A DNA stretch of 64,000 nt from Bacteroidales bacterium (GTDB taxonomy: Bacteria; Bacteroidota; Bacteroidia; Bacteroidales; G3-4614). The translations under genes and the position numbers were made by a program. Where the stretch lies: assembly GCA_017521245.1 (NCBI GenBank), contig JAFXDI010000048.1, forward strand, positions 45,234 to 109,233, read 5' to 3'. Within the stretch, counting starts at the first letter, position 1. Each line of letters opens with the position of its first letter. The notes beneath the pieces were generated by a model. It made no database searches. It was not told where the DNA came from and was given only the letters and a program-made list of their open reading frames with translations. This document shows, in pieces, positions 25,952 to 34,767 of this stretch.

Positions 25952-27214
25952 TTACCATTTCATTACCTTGCGGTATATATCTATCACTTTTTGTCCTGCG
26001 TACTCCCACTTGATTTCGTTTACTTCGCGTATTCCTTCTTCTTTCATGTGGTTGTACATTGCCGGATATGTTATTATTGAATATACGGCATCTGCCATTG
26101 CATCTACATCCCAATAATCGGTTTTTACTACATTGTTCAAAATCTCAGCACATCCCGATTGTTTTGAGATAATTGATGGTACTCCTACCTGCATTGCTTC
26201 AAGGGGCGATATTCCAAAGGGCTCTGATACCGATGGCATCATATATACATCGCTCGATTTAAGCATCTCATATACTTGTTTGCCTCGTAAGAATCCTGTG
26301 AATTGGAATTTATCGGCTATGTCGCGTTCTGCTGCAAGTCGTATCATCTTGTTCATCATATCGCCACTTCCTGCCATCACAAAGCGTACGTTGTTTGTTT
26401 TACGTAATACTTGTGCTGCTACCTCAACAAAGTACTCTGGTCCTTTTTGCATTGTTATACGACCAAGGAATGTTACTACTTTTTCTTTGGGATTGCGTGG
26501 CATCTCTATTGCCATAATCTCCTCACTCATTGGCTCAACGGCATTGTGTACTGTTGTTACTTTATCGGGAGATATTCCGTATTTTTCTATTACGGTTTGA
26601 CGTGTCAGATTACTTACTGTAATGATATGATCGGCATAGTTCATTCCGTCTTTTTCGATACGGAATACGTCAGGGTTTACATTTCCACGACTACGGTCAA
26701 AGTCTGTTGCGTGTACGTGTATTACCAATGGTTTGCCTGTTATCTGTTTTGCATGTATTCCTGCGGGATAGGTTAACCAGTCGTGTGAGTGGATTACATC
26801 GCAAGGTACTGTTCGTGCTATTACTCCTGCAACTATTGAGTAGTTGTTTATCTCCTCTAATATGTTGTCGGCGTAACGTCCGGAGAACTCTATACATCCA
26901 AGATTGTTGGTGTGAATATAGTTGAAATCGGCATATATATTGTTACGCAAATCGTAATAGGTTTGCGGATTCATAGTATTGCCTATTTGATTTTCTACTG
27001 TATTCCAATCTACATCGCGCCATACAACAGGGGTGTTGTTGGCTCCTATGATATTGGCAAAGCCTTTCTCTTCATCGCCCCAAGGTTTGGGTATTACAAA
27101 TGTGATATCCATATCGCCACATTTGTGCATTCCCTTTGTTAGTCCGTAACTTGCTGTTCCGAGACCTCCGAGAATATGGGGAGGAAACTCCCATCCAAAC
27201 ATTAATGCTTTCAT
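25952..27214 (-). CDS. Glycogen-synthase-like glycosyltransferase, family 4
   Basis: 420-residue GT-B-fold enzyme, likely adding glucose to a growing alpha-glucan chain. It starts MKALMFGWEFPPHILGGLG, the glycine-rich sugar-nucleotide loop of glycogen/starch synthase-like enzymes. HSHDWLTYPAG near residue 144 and the retaining GT4 motif SVSEPFGISPLEAM near residue 330 are present. It lies between genes for a debranching enzyme and GH57, which supports glycogen metabolism rather than capsule or LPS synthesis. The donor (ADP- or UDP-glucose) cannot be read from sequence. Confidence 0.88.
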   Translation of the reverse strand: MKALMFGWEFPPHILGGLGTASYGLTKGMHKCGDMDITFVIPKPWGDEEKGFANIIGANNTPVVWRDVDWNTVENQIGNTMNPQTYYDLRNNIYADFNYIHTNNLGCIEFSGRYADNILEEINNYSIVAGVIARTVPCDVIHSHDWLTYPAGIHAKQITGKPLVIHVHATDFDRSRGNVNPDVFRIEKDGMNYADHIITVSNLTRQTVIEKYGISPDKVTTVHNAVEPMSEEIMAIEMPRNPKEKVVTFLGRITMQKGPEYFVEVAAQVLRKTNNVRFVMAGSGDMMNKMIRLAAERDIADKFQFTGFLRGKQVYEMLKSSDVYMMPSVSEPFGISPLEAMQVGVPSIISKQSGCAEILNNVVKTDYWDVDAMADAVYSIITYPAMYNHMKEEGIREVNEIKWEYAGQKVIDIYRKVMKW

Positions 27215-27216
27215 AC

Positions 27217-29166
27217 CTATATGTTGTTATTATAATTTTTCATTAGGTTTAATACTCTCAATATCTCTGCTACGTTTACAGCATAACTGATTCCTCCGCG
27301 ACCGATGAATGGTGGGTTTCCGTCAAATAACTCAGAGATTGTTCCGATACAGTTGTTTGACATCTCCTCTTCAAATCCAATCAACATTCGCTCTATGAAT
27401 GAGACTCCACTTAATCCGAATATTTTTAGATATGCTTCGGCGTATGCTCCCATCAACCATGGACGTGCAGGTCCTTGGTAATAGGCTTGCTCTCGGTCAT
27501 AGCGTGGTCCGTAATATACCGGACGGTATCCGTAACTCTTTGGACTTAATGTGCGTAATCCTTTTGGTGTTAGCAACTCTCGCGTGATTACATCCAATAC
27601 TCCTTTTCGCTCTTTGCGTGTTAGTGGAGAATACTCTAATGAGATTGCAAATACCATATTTGGACGTACGCTTAACTCTCCATATCCTCCATCTACATAG
27701 TCATATAGGTATCCATGCTCATTAAGGAAGGTCTCCTTGAATGAGATATCTACTTGTTCTATTAGATCTGATATGGCATTGCGTACAGCAGCTTTTTTCT
27801 TATCGTGGATGGTTGAGTGACAGAATTTTAATGCGTTATACCATAATGCGTTAAACTCTACCAAATATCCTGTTCTTGGAGTTGCCGGACGGCCTCCCTC
27901 TGCAAGGGTTGTCATCCATGAGATTGATTTCTCTCGTCCATCGCTATATATCAATCCGTTCTCGTGTACGAATAGGTTTGGATGTCCGCCTCCTATTATA
28001 TATAGGATTATCTCTTCTAATGTTTCGCCATATTTTTTGATACATTCATCAAAAGATACTGCTTGTGCGTATTGTTGTATTGCCCATATTGCCCATAGTG
28101 GCACATCGGGTTGGTCAATTCCTTTTATTACGCTATCGAGTTCGCCTGTTGCCATGAAGCGTTTTAATGCCGATAGAGCTGTATCCATCATTTTGTGATA
28201 CATTGCTTCATCTTCAATGTATAGTGAACATCCCGGTATTGAGATGAAGAGGTCGCGTGCTCTTACTTTAAACCATGGATATCCTACAAGCATATAGTTC
28301 TCGTTATTGCGTTTTAGGTAGAATTGTTGTGCTGAGTTTTTCAAACAGTTGTAGAATGATGTTCGGTGTGGACGTACTTCCAACTCTTTGTCAAACATTG
28401 CTGTTAGACTGCGTGGTTTTACCTCTTCAATTCCTGCCGAGAAGATTATTGATTCTCCTTTTTTTATTGGCATTTGGAAGTATCCCGGTACGAATAAATC
28501 TTCGCGATATGAGTATCCTCTCTCTTGGTCTTTTACATACTCTATTCCGTTATACCAATGGGGATCGCTTACGAACTCAACCTTTTTGCTATATTGCATA
28601 TAGAGGTTGGGATATCCTTGGTATAGACAACAACTTATTCCGTTTGCTACCTCGTTATACTCTTTGTTTATTTGATTGTTCTCAATACATACATCGTTTG
28701 CATTACGGAACGCCAAGAATGGACGGAACTGCAATGTTGTTTCAGAGTGTGCATCAACAAGAGTGTATTTGATTAATATTCTGCTTTCGTGAGAAACGAA
28801 TATTTTCTCTTGTTTCAGAACTACTCCTCCTACTCGATATACAGTTTTGGGGATATCATCACAATTGTACTCGCGAATGTATTTGTGTCCGTTAGGACTA
28901 TATACATTGCCTTGATACTTGTGGATTCCCAAATTGAAAGGTGCTCCGTGTTGTATTACGGTGGCATCGAGAGAAGATAACATTACATGATTTTCATCAT
29001 CCATCTCAGGTATGGGAATTACTAATAATCCGTGTTGTTTGCGTGTGTTACAGCCTACTAGTGTAGTACAGTGATACGCTCCAGATTTATTAGTCCTCAA
29101 AATCTCGCGCGGTAATGACTGCTCGAGATTTATCATCAAACTTTTATCAAACTTAAGATAGCTCAT
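27217..29166 (-). CDS. Glycogen debranching enzyme, amylo-alpha-1,6-glucosidase type
   Basis: 649-residue enzyme that hydrolyses alpha-1,6 branch points of glycogen in the cytoplasm. The N-terminal part (residues 1 to about 220) matches the archaeal/bacterial GDE N-terminal domain (SYLKFDKSLMINLEQSLPRE, TNKSGAYHCTTLVGCNTRK). The C-terminal (alpha/alpha)6 barrel has PWFKVRARDLFISIPG near residue 305 and LYDYVDGGYGELSVRPN near residue 495. It is the first gene of the operon behind a strong promoter and leads into the GT4 gene after 2 bases. Confidence 0.9.
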   Translation of the reverse strand: MSYLKFDKSLMINLEQSLPREILRTNKSGAYHCTTLVGCNTRKQHGLLVIPIPEMDDENHVMLSSLDATVIQHGAPFNLGIHKYQGNVYSPNGHKYIREYNCDDIPKTVYRVGGVVLKQEKIFVSHESRILIKYTLVDAHSETTLQFRPFLAFRNANDVCIENNQINKEYNEVANGISCCLYQGYPNLYMQYSKKVEFVSDPHWYNGIEYVKDQERGYSYREDLFVPGYFQMPIKKGESIIFSAGIEEVKPRSLTAMFDKELEVRPHRTSFYNCLKNSAQQFYLKRNNENYMLVGYPWFKVRARDLFISIPGCSLYIEDEAMYHKMMDTALSALKRFMATGELDSVIKGIDQPDVPLWAIWAIQQYAQAVSFDECIKKYGETLEEIILYIIGGGHPNLFVHENGLIYSDGREKSISWMTTLAEGGRPATPRTGYLVEFNALWYNALKFCHSTIHDKKKAAVRNAISDLIEQVDISFKETFLNEHGYLYDYVDGGYGELSVRPNMVFAISLEYSPLTRKERKGVLDVITRELLTPKGLRTLSPKSYGYRPVYYGPRYDREQAYYQGPARPWLMGAYAEAYLKIFGLSGVSFIERMLIGFEEEMSNNCIGTISELFDGNPPFIGRGGISYAVNVAEILRVLNLMKNYNNNI

Positions 29167-29229
29167 AATTGTTGATCTTGTTTTTTGATTTATTTTATCA
29201 CTAAATTATAGCGTATTTAATTATTTTTA

Positions 29230-29261
29230 CGAAAATAGAAGTTTAATTTGTTAAAAGCAAA
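29230..29261 (-). promoter_or_regulatory. Promoter of the glycogen operon
   Basis: On the minus strand, -33 TTTG (29261-29258) and -7 TATTTTCG (29237-29230) are 20 bases apart. Predicted start near 29223, with a leader of about 57 bases. Confidence 0.7.
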
Positions 29262-29298
29262 TTTTTTTTAAGAAAATTTATCTTTAATCTCTTATTGT

Positions 29299-29895
29299 TT
29301 ATAGTTTATCTAACATTTGGGTTATGTTTTCCATAAACATTCTTACTGATATTGCTAACAATATTATTCCAAACACGCGTTGTAAAACGTATATTCCTCC
29401 TTCTCCTAACACTTTTTCAAAGAACGATACTAAACGTATTGCTAAGAATATTACTATTACATTGGCTATAAGTGATACTAATATATCTTGTGTTGAGTAT
29501 AAGGCTCTTAACGAAAGAAGGGTTGTGAACGATCCTGCTCCTGCTATTAATGGAAATACTATTGGTACAAATACACTTGAACTTTTGGGTGTGTCATCGG
29601 TTTTAAAAATTTTTATTCCGAATATCATTTCAAAAGCTAGTGCAAAAATTACCAGTGAACCTGCAACCGCAAAAGATGCAATATCTACATTGAATAAATT
29701 TAACAATGCTTCTCCCACAAACAAAAATGTTACAAATGCCGCTAATGAGTAAAGAGAGGCTTTTGTTGCATTTATAGGGTTGCCTTGTCTTTTGTAATTA
29801 ATTATAATTGGCATTAACCCTGGTACATCAATCACCGCAAAAAGTACGAAAAACGCACTTAACACATCTTTAAAATTGAAAGTTAAAAATTCCAT
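29299..29895 (-). CDS. MarC-family integral membrane protein
   Basis: 198 residues, about six membrane helices, with the MarC-type opening FVLFAVIDVPGLMPIIINY and the DDTPKSSSVFVPIVFPLIAG block near residue 100, including a conserved PLIAGAGS motif. MarC proteins were once linked to multiple antibiotic resistance but their real function is not established, and none is claimed. It stands alone, with a TATATTTG -7 box about 27 bases before its ATG, divergent from the Crp/Fnr gene. Confidence 0.87.
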   Translation of the reverse strand: MEFLTFNFKDVLSAFFVLFAVIDVPGLMPIIINYKRQGNPINATKASLYSLAAFVTFLFVGEALLNLFNVDIASFAVAGSLVIFALAFEMIFGIKIFKTDDTPKSSSVFVPIVFPLIAGAGSFTTLLSLRALYSTQDILVSLIANVIVIFLAIRLVSFFEKVLGEGGIYVLQRVFGIILLAISVRMFMENITQMLDKL

Positions 29896-29921
29896 AACTC
29901 TATATTGTTTTTAATTTATTG

Positions 29922-29929
29922 CAAATATA
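29922..29929 (-). promoter_or_regulatory. -7 box for the marC-like gene
   Basis: Minus-strand TATATTTG, an exact TAnnTTTG match 27 bases before the ATG. No clear -33 TTTG. The 290-base gap 29896-30185 otherwise holds only AT-rich sequence and the divergent promoter. Confidence 0.5.
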
Positions 29930-30154
29930 ATAATTATTATGAGTAGTTATTATTTGTAAGCAGTTTTTTTCAAAATCTTTTTTTCTCCATACTATATTAT
30001 TATATTAAGAACACTAATTTGCATTTTTTGTTGTATGATGCTTATTTTTTATTACTGCCTATTTGGTGGCTTTAGTTTGAATATTATATTTTTTAATGAC
30101 AACTTTATATTTTAATTTTTATCGCATTTTAATTTAAATATCCTTTTTTTTAAC

Positions 30155-30162
30155 TACATTTG
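30155..30162 (+). promoter_or_regulatory. -7 box for the Crp/Fnr regulator
   Basis: TACATTTG, an exact TAnnTTTG match 24 bases before ATG 30186; predicted transcription start near 30169. Confidence 0.6.
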
Positions 30163-30185
30163 TTCGTATATATTTATTTTTGATT

Positions 30186-30872
30186 ATGAGCATATATGAT
30201 TCTATTTTGCAAATTCCTCTATTTAAAGGGTTGAGCATTGAATCTTTTAATAAGATTATTGAGAAATATAAATTTGAATTTATATCGTATAATAATGGTG
30301 AGGCTATTATTAATGCTGGAGATGTGTGTGATTGCTTAAAATTTATTATCTCGGGGAATGTCCGTTCAGAATATATTAATGAAAAGGTTAAGATTAAACT
30401 TTTTGAGACAATTACTGCTCCTAACAATATTGCTTCAAATTGCTTAATGGGTAATAATAAATATTCTGTTTCAGTTTATGCTTGTTGTGATAATACTGGT
30501 GTTCTGGTTATTGATAACCAAGATTTTATATCTATTATGCAAGAGCATAGAGTTGTATTATTGAACTATTTGATTGATCTTTCTCGAAAATCACAAATTC
30601 CTTTTGAAGCTTATAATCAAATTGCGTCTGATAATATAAGAGCTAAATTTGCTTTTTGGGTTTTGTATTTTACATGTTACAACTCTTCAGACATTGTTAT
30701 TAAAGCTAAATTACGAGATATTTATATGTTCTTTGGCGTGCAAAGGTCGTTGTTTAATTCTATGTTAGATGAGTTAAAAGAATTGGGTATTATTGATTTT
30801 TCGCCTAAAGAAATTTGTATCATTGACCGTAACTTGTTAAGACTTTATTATAGACAAAATATTGAGGGATAA
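30186..30872 (+). CDS. Crp/Fnr-family transcriptional regulator
   Basis: 228-residue cytoplasmic regulator. Residues 1 to about 120 form a cyclic-nucleotide-binding-like beta-roll (FKGLSIESFNKIIEKYKFE, NAGDVCDCLKFIISGNVR), followed by a long helix and a C-terminal helix-turn-helix (KLRDIYMFFGVQRSLFNSML near residue 180). There is no Cys pattern of an FNR iron-sulfur cluster, and the cAMP-binding Arg-Ser motif of Crp is not evident, so the signal is unknown. The in-frame TTG at 30180 is rejected in favour of ATG 30186. It converges on the zinc peptidase gene. Confidence 0.83.
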   Translation: MSIYDSILQIPLFKGLSIESFNKIIEKYKFEFISYNNGEAIINAGDVCDCLKFIISGNVRSEYINEKVKIKLFETITAPNNIASNCLMGNNKYSVSVYACCDNTGVLVIDNQDFISIMQEHRVVLLNYLIDLSRKSQIPFEAYNQIASDNIRAKFAFWVLYFTCYNSSDIVIKAKLRDIYMFFGVQRSLFNSMLDELKELGIIDFSPKEICIIDRNLLRLYYRQNIEG

Positions 30873-30936
30873 TTTTTATTTATACTGCAAATTATGATAA
30901 TGTAGTTTTGTGGTTCTATATAATTTATTGAATAAA

Positions 30937-30972
30937 CAAAAAATCAGTTACTTTAAAGTAACTGATTTTTTG
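30937..30972. terminator. Bidirectional terminator, Crp/Fnr gene / zinc peptidase
   Basis: Perfect 36-base palindrome centred on CTTTAAAG, with outer A6/T6 runs that give a T-tract on both strands. Confidence 0.88.
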
Positions 30973-30993
30973 TTTTATTAAAGGGTTGCGCTT

Positions 30994-31671
30994 TTAATCT
31001 CTTCGCGATGTAAATATTAATATGTAATATACTAATGTTGCTAATGAGCCTAATGCTGCTACAACGTATGTGTATGCTGCCCATTTTAGTGCATCTTTTG
31101 CCTTGGGATAGGTTGATACGTTTGTTATTCCTGCTCCACTTAACCACATTAATGCTCGTGAACTTGCATTTATCTCAACGGGTAATGTTATGAAACTAAA
31201 TAGGGTTGTTGTTGCAAATAGAATTATTCCTATAAGCATTATTTGTGGCATTGTTTGAATTAAAAGAATTCCTGCTAATAACACCCATTGCATCCAACTT
31301 GAAGCGAAACTTACAACTGGTACTAATTTTGAACGCATTGTTAAAAAGGGGTATTTTATTGCGTGTTGTACAGCATGTCCACATTCGTGTGCTGCTACTG
31401 CCGCCGCTGCTATACTACAACTATTATATACGGGTTCGCTAAGGTTCACGGTTTTTGTCATTGGATTGTAGTGGTCGGTTAGTTGTCCTTGTACCGATAC
31501 TACTTGCACATCGTGTATTCCTGCATCGCGTAGCATCTTCTCTGCTACTTCTCGTCCTGTTAAACCTGATGGTAAAGCTATTTGCGAATATTTACTAAAT
31601 TTTGATTTTAATACTTGTTGTACTATAAAACTAAATAATGCAAATGCTATAAATATTATATATATTGACAT
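30994..31671 (-). CDS. YugP-type zinc-dependent membrane metallopeptidase
   Basis: 225-residue inner-membrane protein with an N-terminal membrane helix and three or so C-terminal helices. The zinc motif HECGH gives His95, Glu96 and His99. Family members (neutral zinc metallopeptidase, YugP/DUF2268-unrelated) have no settled substrate. A TTG at 31695 would add 8 residues, but the ATG at 31671 gives the family-like start MSIYIIFIAFALFSF. It lies directly after the nuo/atp operon terminator. Confidence 0.85.
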   Translation of the reverse strand: MSIYIIFIAFALFSFIVQQVLKSKFSKYSQIALPSGLTGREVAEKMLRDAGIHDVQVVSVQGQLTDHYNPMTKTVNLSEPVYNSCSIAAAAVAAHECGHAVQHAIKYPFLTMRSKLVPVVSFASSWMQWVLLAGILLIQTMPQIMLIGIILFATTTLFSFITLPVEINASSRALMWLSGAGITNVSTYPKAKDALKWAAYTYVVAALGSLATLVYYILIFTSRRD

Positions 31672-31688
31672 TTTTGTTTGGTTTTTGT

Positions 31689-31735
31689 TATTCAAAAAAA
31701 AGTTCTATCTCATTTGCAAAGATAGAACTTTTTAG
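31689..31735 (-). terminator. Terminator at the end of the nuo/atp operon
   Basis: On the minus strand AAAAAGTTCTATC pairs with GATAGAACTTTTT around a loop, followed by TTTG. It lies about 60 bases after the nuoN stop. The left arm and loop also contain TATCTTTG, a possible -7 box for the peptidase gene. Confidence 0.85.
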
Positions 31736-31796
31736 TTAGTTGATATGTTAAATATCTTTTAAATATACCCTTCGTTTGTTAGAGTTTTATAAATTA

Positions 31797-33227
31797 TTAG
31801 GCTACTGCACTAAAGATATAATCATATATCCAACTTACTAATCCTAACAACACAATTCCTAATCCTGTTATAAATATTACGGCTTTAGTATAACAGTCTG
31901 ATTTGATTGGTGCTATTGGATTCTCGCTCTCTTTTAAGAACATTGCTTTTACTACTAAAAGATAGTAGTATAGTGATATGATTGTATTTAATAATGCTAT
32001 GAATACTAATACATACATTGCTCCAATTCCTGTCTCTATTGCTGAATAGAAGATGAAGAATTTACTGAAGAATCCTGCAAATGGTGGTATTCCTGCCAAT
32101 GAGAACATTGCTAACATCATTGCTACACTCAACTTTGGATTTGTTTTGTATAATCCGTCATAGTCGTTGATATTGAGTTTTCCACTTGCTCTCTCTATTG
32201 CTCCTGCTACTGCAAAGGCTGCTATGTTTGAGAAGATATAGACTAATACATAGTATAGTAATGAGGTTGCTCCAAAATCGTTGCATGCCATCACTCCTAA
32301 CATTATGTATCCTGCTTGTGAAATTGATGAGAATGCAAGGAAACGTTTTATGTTTTGTTGACGGATTGCAAATAGGTTTCCGATTGTGATTGTTAGTATG
32401 ATTACTATGTATAATACGTTAATCCATATTCCTAATGCTTCTTGTCCAAAGGCTGTCATCAATGCTATCATCAACGCATACGCTGCAGCTCCTTTTGAGA
32501 TTACCGATAAATAAGAGGTTACTACTGTTGGTGCTCCTTGATATACATCGGCTGTCCATAGGTGGAAGGGTACTAATGATAGTTTAAAGCCCATTCCTGC
32601 TAAGAACAACACCACGGCCATTATTGTTAATGGTGTTACAGTGAAAGATGCTGCTATTGTTGAATAGTATAGACTTCCAACTGCGCCGTAGATATATGAT
32701 AATCCTAATAGCATTAATGCTGATGAGAATACTGCAAAGAAGAGATATTTGGCTGCTGCCTCGTATGAGTTCTCTTTGTATTTCTCTATTGCTACTAATG
32801 CTGTCATTGGTAATGATGCTGTCTCTAATCCTATAAAGAATAGTAGGAAGTTTTGGGCTGACATCATAAAGTACATTCCTAATAGAGTGATGAGTGTTAA
32901 TACATAGTATTCTCCTCTACGAATCTTCATATCATCCTCTTTTACCCATGATGCTGCTTGGATAAATACTAATATTGTTCCTATGTTCAATATTATTTTT
33001 GCTACATTTGACATTGTTGTTGTTGAGTACATACCTCCAAACAACGATGCTTCTTGTATGCCTCCAAATGCAAGATATAGGGTTTGTATAGCAAGTAGTA
33101 ATACTGCTGTTATGGGTAGGTATTTACCTGATTTTTGTGAGGCAAATGTATCGTATATGAATAGGAGTATTATAACTGCCATCAATGACAATTCTGCTCC
33201 CATACCTAAAAATTCTGCGTAACTCAT
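31797..33227 (-). CDS. nuoN: NADH-quinone oxidoreductase subunit N
   Basis: One of three antiporter-like proton-pumping subunits of complex I in the inner membrane. It has 476 residues and about 14 hydrophobic helices. The conserved helix-7 lysine region is in GMGFKLSLVPFHLWTADVYQGAPT near residue 215, cited by position, and the discontinuous-helix motif SISQAGYIMLG near residue 302. It is the last gene of the 18-gene-position array, 23 bases after nuoM and just before the operon terminator. Confidence 0.94.
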   Translation of the reverse strand: MSYAEFLGMGAELSLMAVIILLFIYDTFASQKSGKYLPITAVLLLAIQTLYLAFGGIQEASLFGGMYSTTTMSNVAKIILNIGTILVFIQAASWVKEDDMKIRRGEYYVLTLITLLGMYFMMSAQNFLLFFIGLETASLPMTALVAIEKYKENSYEAAAKYLFFAVFSSALMLLGLSYIYGAVGSLYYSTIAASFTVTPLTIMAVVLFLAGMGFKLSLVPFHLWTADVYQGAPTVVTSYLSVISKGAAAYALMIALMTAFGQEALGIWINVLYIVIILTITIGNLFAIRQQNIKRFLAFSSISQAGYIMLGVMACNDFGATSLLYYVLVYIFSNIAAFAVAGAIERASGKLNINDYDGLYKTNPKLSVAMMLAMFSLAGIPPFAGFFSKFFIFYSAIETGIGAMYVLVFIALLNTIISLYYYLLVVKAMFLKESENPIAPIKSDCYTKAVIFITGLGIVLLGLVSWIYDYIFSAVA

Positions 33228-33250
33228 ATTAAAAGTTCTTTCTTATTATA

Positions 33251-34744
33251 TTATTGTATTATTCTTTCACTTATCACTTTTATACTTTCGCGTATTAGGT
33301 CTGATACCCATAATGGGAATATTCCTATTCCGGCTACTGCTATTATAAGTACTATTGTTGAGAATTTCTCATACCATACTGCATCGGTTAACTCTAAATG
33401 GTGTTTGTCTTGTACGGGTCCATATAGTATTTTTCCGACTACTCGTAAGATATATACCGCTGTTATTACTATTGATGTACATGCTAATATTGTGAATACT
33501 CGGCGGAATGTATCTGCATGGTCAAATGCTCCTACAAAGATTGTCATCTCTGCAACAAATCCACTTAATCCGGGTAATCCTAATGATGCCAAACCTGCTA
33601 TTACATAACATACTGACAGGAATGGCATTATTTTCATTAGTCCGCCCATCTCTCGAATATCACGTGTGTGTGTACGACCATATATCATTCCGATTAATGC
33701 AAAGAATAGTGCTGTCATTAATCCGTGTGATAGCATTTGCATTATTGCTCCTGTCATTGCTGTGGTGTTCCACATTAGGAGTGCAAACAACACCAATCCA
33801 CAGTGGCTTACTGATGAGTAGGCGTTAATGTATTTAAGGTCGGTTTGTACACATGCGCTATATGCTCCATAGAATACGCTTATTCCTGTTAGTATCAAGA
33901 ATATCCATGATAACTCTTGTGTTGCATATGGCATCAAGTACATTGCTACTCTGAAACATCCGTATCCTCCTAACTTCATCAATACTCCTGCGTGTAGCAT
34001 TGATACTGCTGTGGGGGCTGATGCGTGTCCGTCAGGTGACCATGTATGGAAGGGGAACATTGCTCCTAATACTCCAAATCCTACAAATGTTAATGGGAAT
34101 AGTATGTTTTGTAATGAATGAGGTATCGCATTGTTCTTCGCTATCTCCAAAATGTTCATTGTCAGATTGCCATCTGCTGATGAGTTGAAATATATTCCTA
34201 ATATTCCTAACAATAGTAGTGCTGATCCTCCCATCAACATCAGTGTTAGTTTCATTGCTGAATAGTATTTCTTTCCACTTCCCCAGATTCCTATCAACAA
34301 GTACATTGGTATCAAGGCTACCTCGTAGAACATAAACATTGTGAATAGGTCTATTGAGATGAAGAAGCCATATACTCCTATTGATAATAGTATTAACCAC
34401 ATGAAGAACTCTTTTGGCAGTGGATCAATTTTCCATGATGCAAATACTCCTGCAAATACAATTATTGCTGATAGTAATATCATGGCTACTGATACTCCGT
34501 CAACTCCTACTGCATAGTGTATGTTTAATGCTTGAAACCATACGTGGTCTGCCATAAACAACATTTCTGCTGTATCTCCTGCTGCTCTCTTACCACAGAA
34601 TAGAACAACTAAGGCTATGGCTGCTATTAGTTGTAGCGCCGAACCTACGGTTGCTACTGTTCGTATCTGTTTCATATTCTTTGAAAGAAACAGACCTCCC
34701 AACATTAATATGGGAATGATTACGAATATTGATAAAATGCTCAT
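33251..34744 (-). CDS. nuoM: NADH-quinone oxidoreductase subunit M
   Basis: Antiporter-like proton-pumping membrane subunit of complex I, 497 residues, about 14 helices. Signature blocks are FYEVALIPMYLLIGIWG near residue 140 (with the conserved helix-5 Glu), FPFHTWSPDGHASAPT near residue 230, and SVSHCGLVLFALL near residue 310. Order L-M-N is the usual one. 23-base gaps on both sides indicate co-transcription. Confidence 0.95.
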   Translation of the reverse strand: MSILSIFVIIPILMLGGLFLSKNMKQIRTVATVGSALQLIAAIALVVLFCGKRAAGDTAEMLFMADHVWFQALNIHYAVGVDGVSVAMILLSAIIVFAGVFASWKIDPLPKEFFMWLILLSIGVYGFFISIDLFTMFMFYEVALIPMYLLIGIWGSGKKYYSAMKLTLMLMGGSALLLLGILGIYFNSSADGNLTMNILEIAKNNAIPHSLQNILFPLTFVGFGVLGAMFPFHTWSPDGHASAPTAVSMLHAGVLMKLGGYGCFRVAMYLMPYATQELSWIFLILTGISVFYGAYSACVQTDLKYINAYSSVSHCGLVLFALLMWNTTAMTGAIMQMLSHGLMTALFFALIGMIYGRTHTRDIREMGGLMKIMPFLSVCYVIAGLASLGLPGLSGFVAEMTIFVGAFDHADTFRRVFTILACTSIVITAVYILRVVGKILYGPVQDKHHLELTDAVWYEKFSTIVLIIAVAGIGIFPLWVSDLIRESIKVISERIIQ

Positions 34745-34767
34745 ATTGTTTGTTTTTTTCTTTTTTC

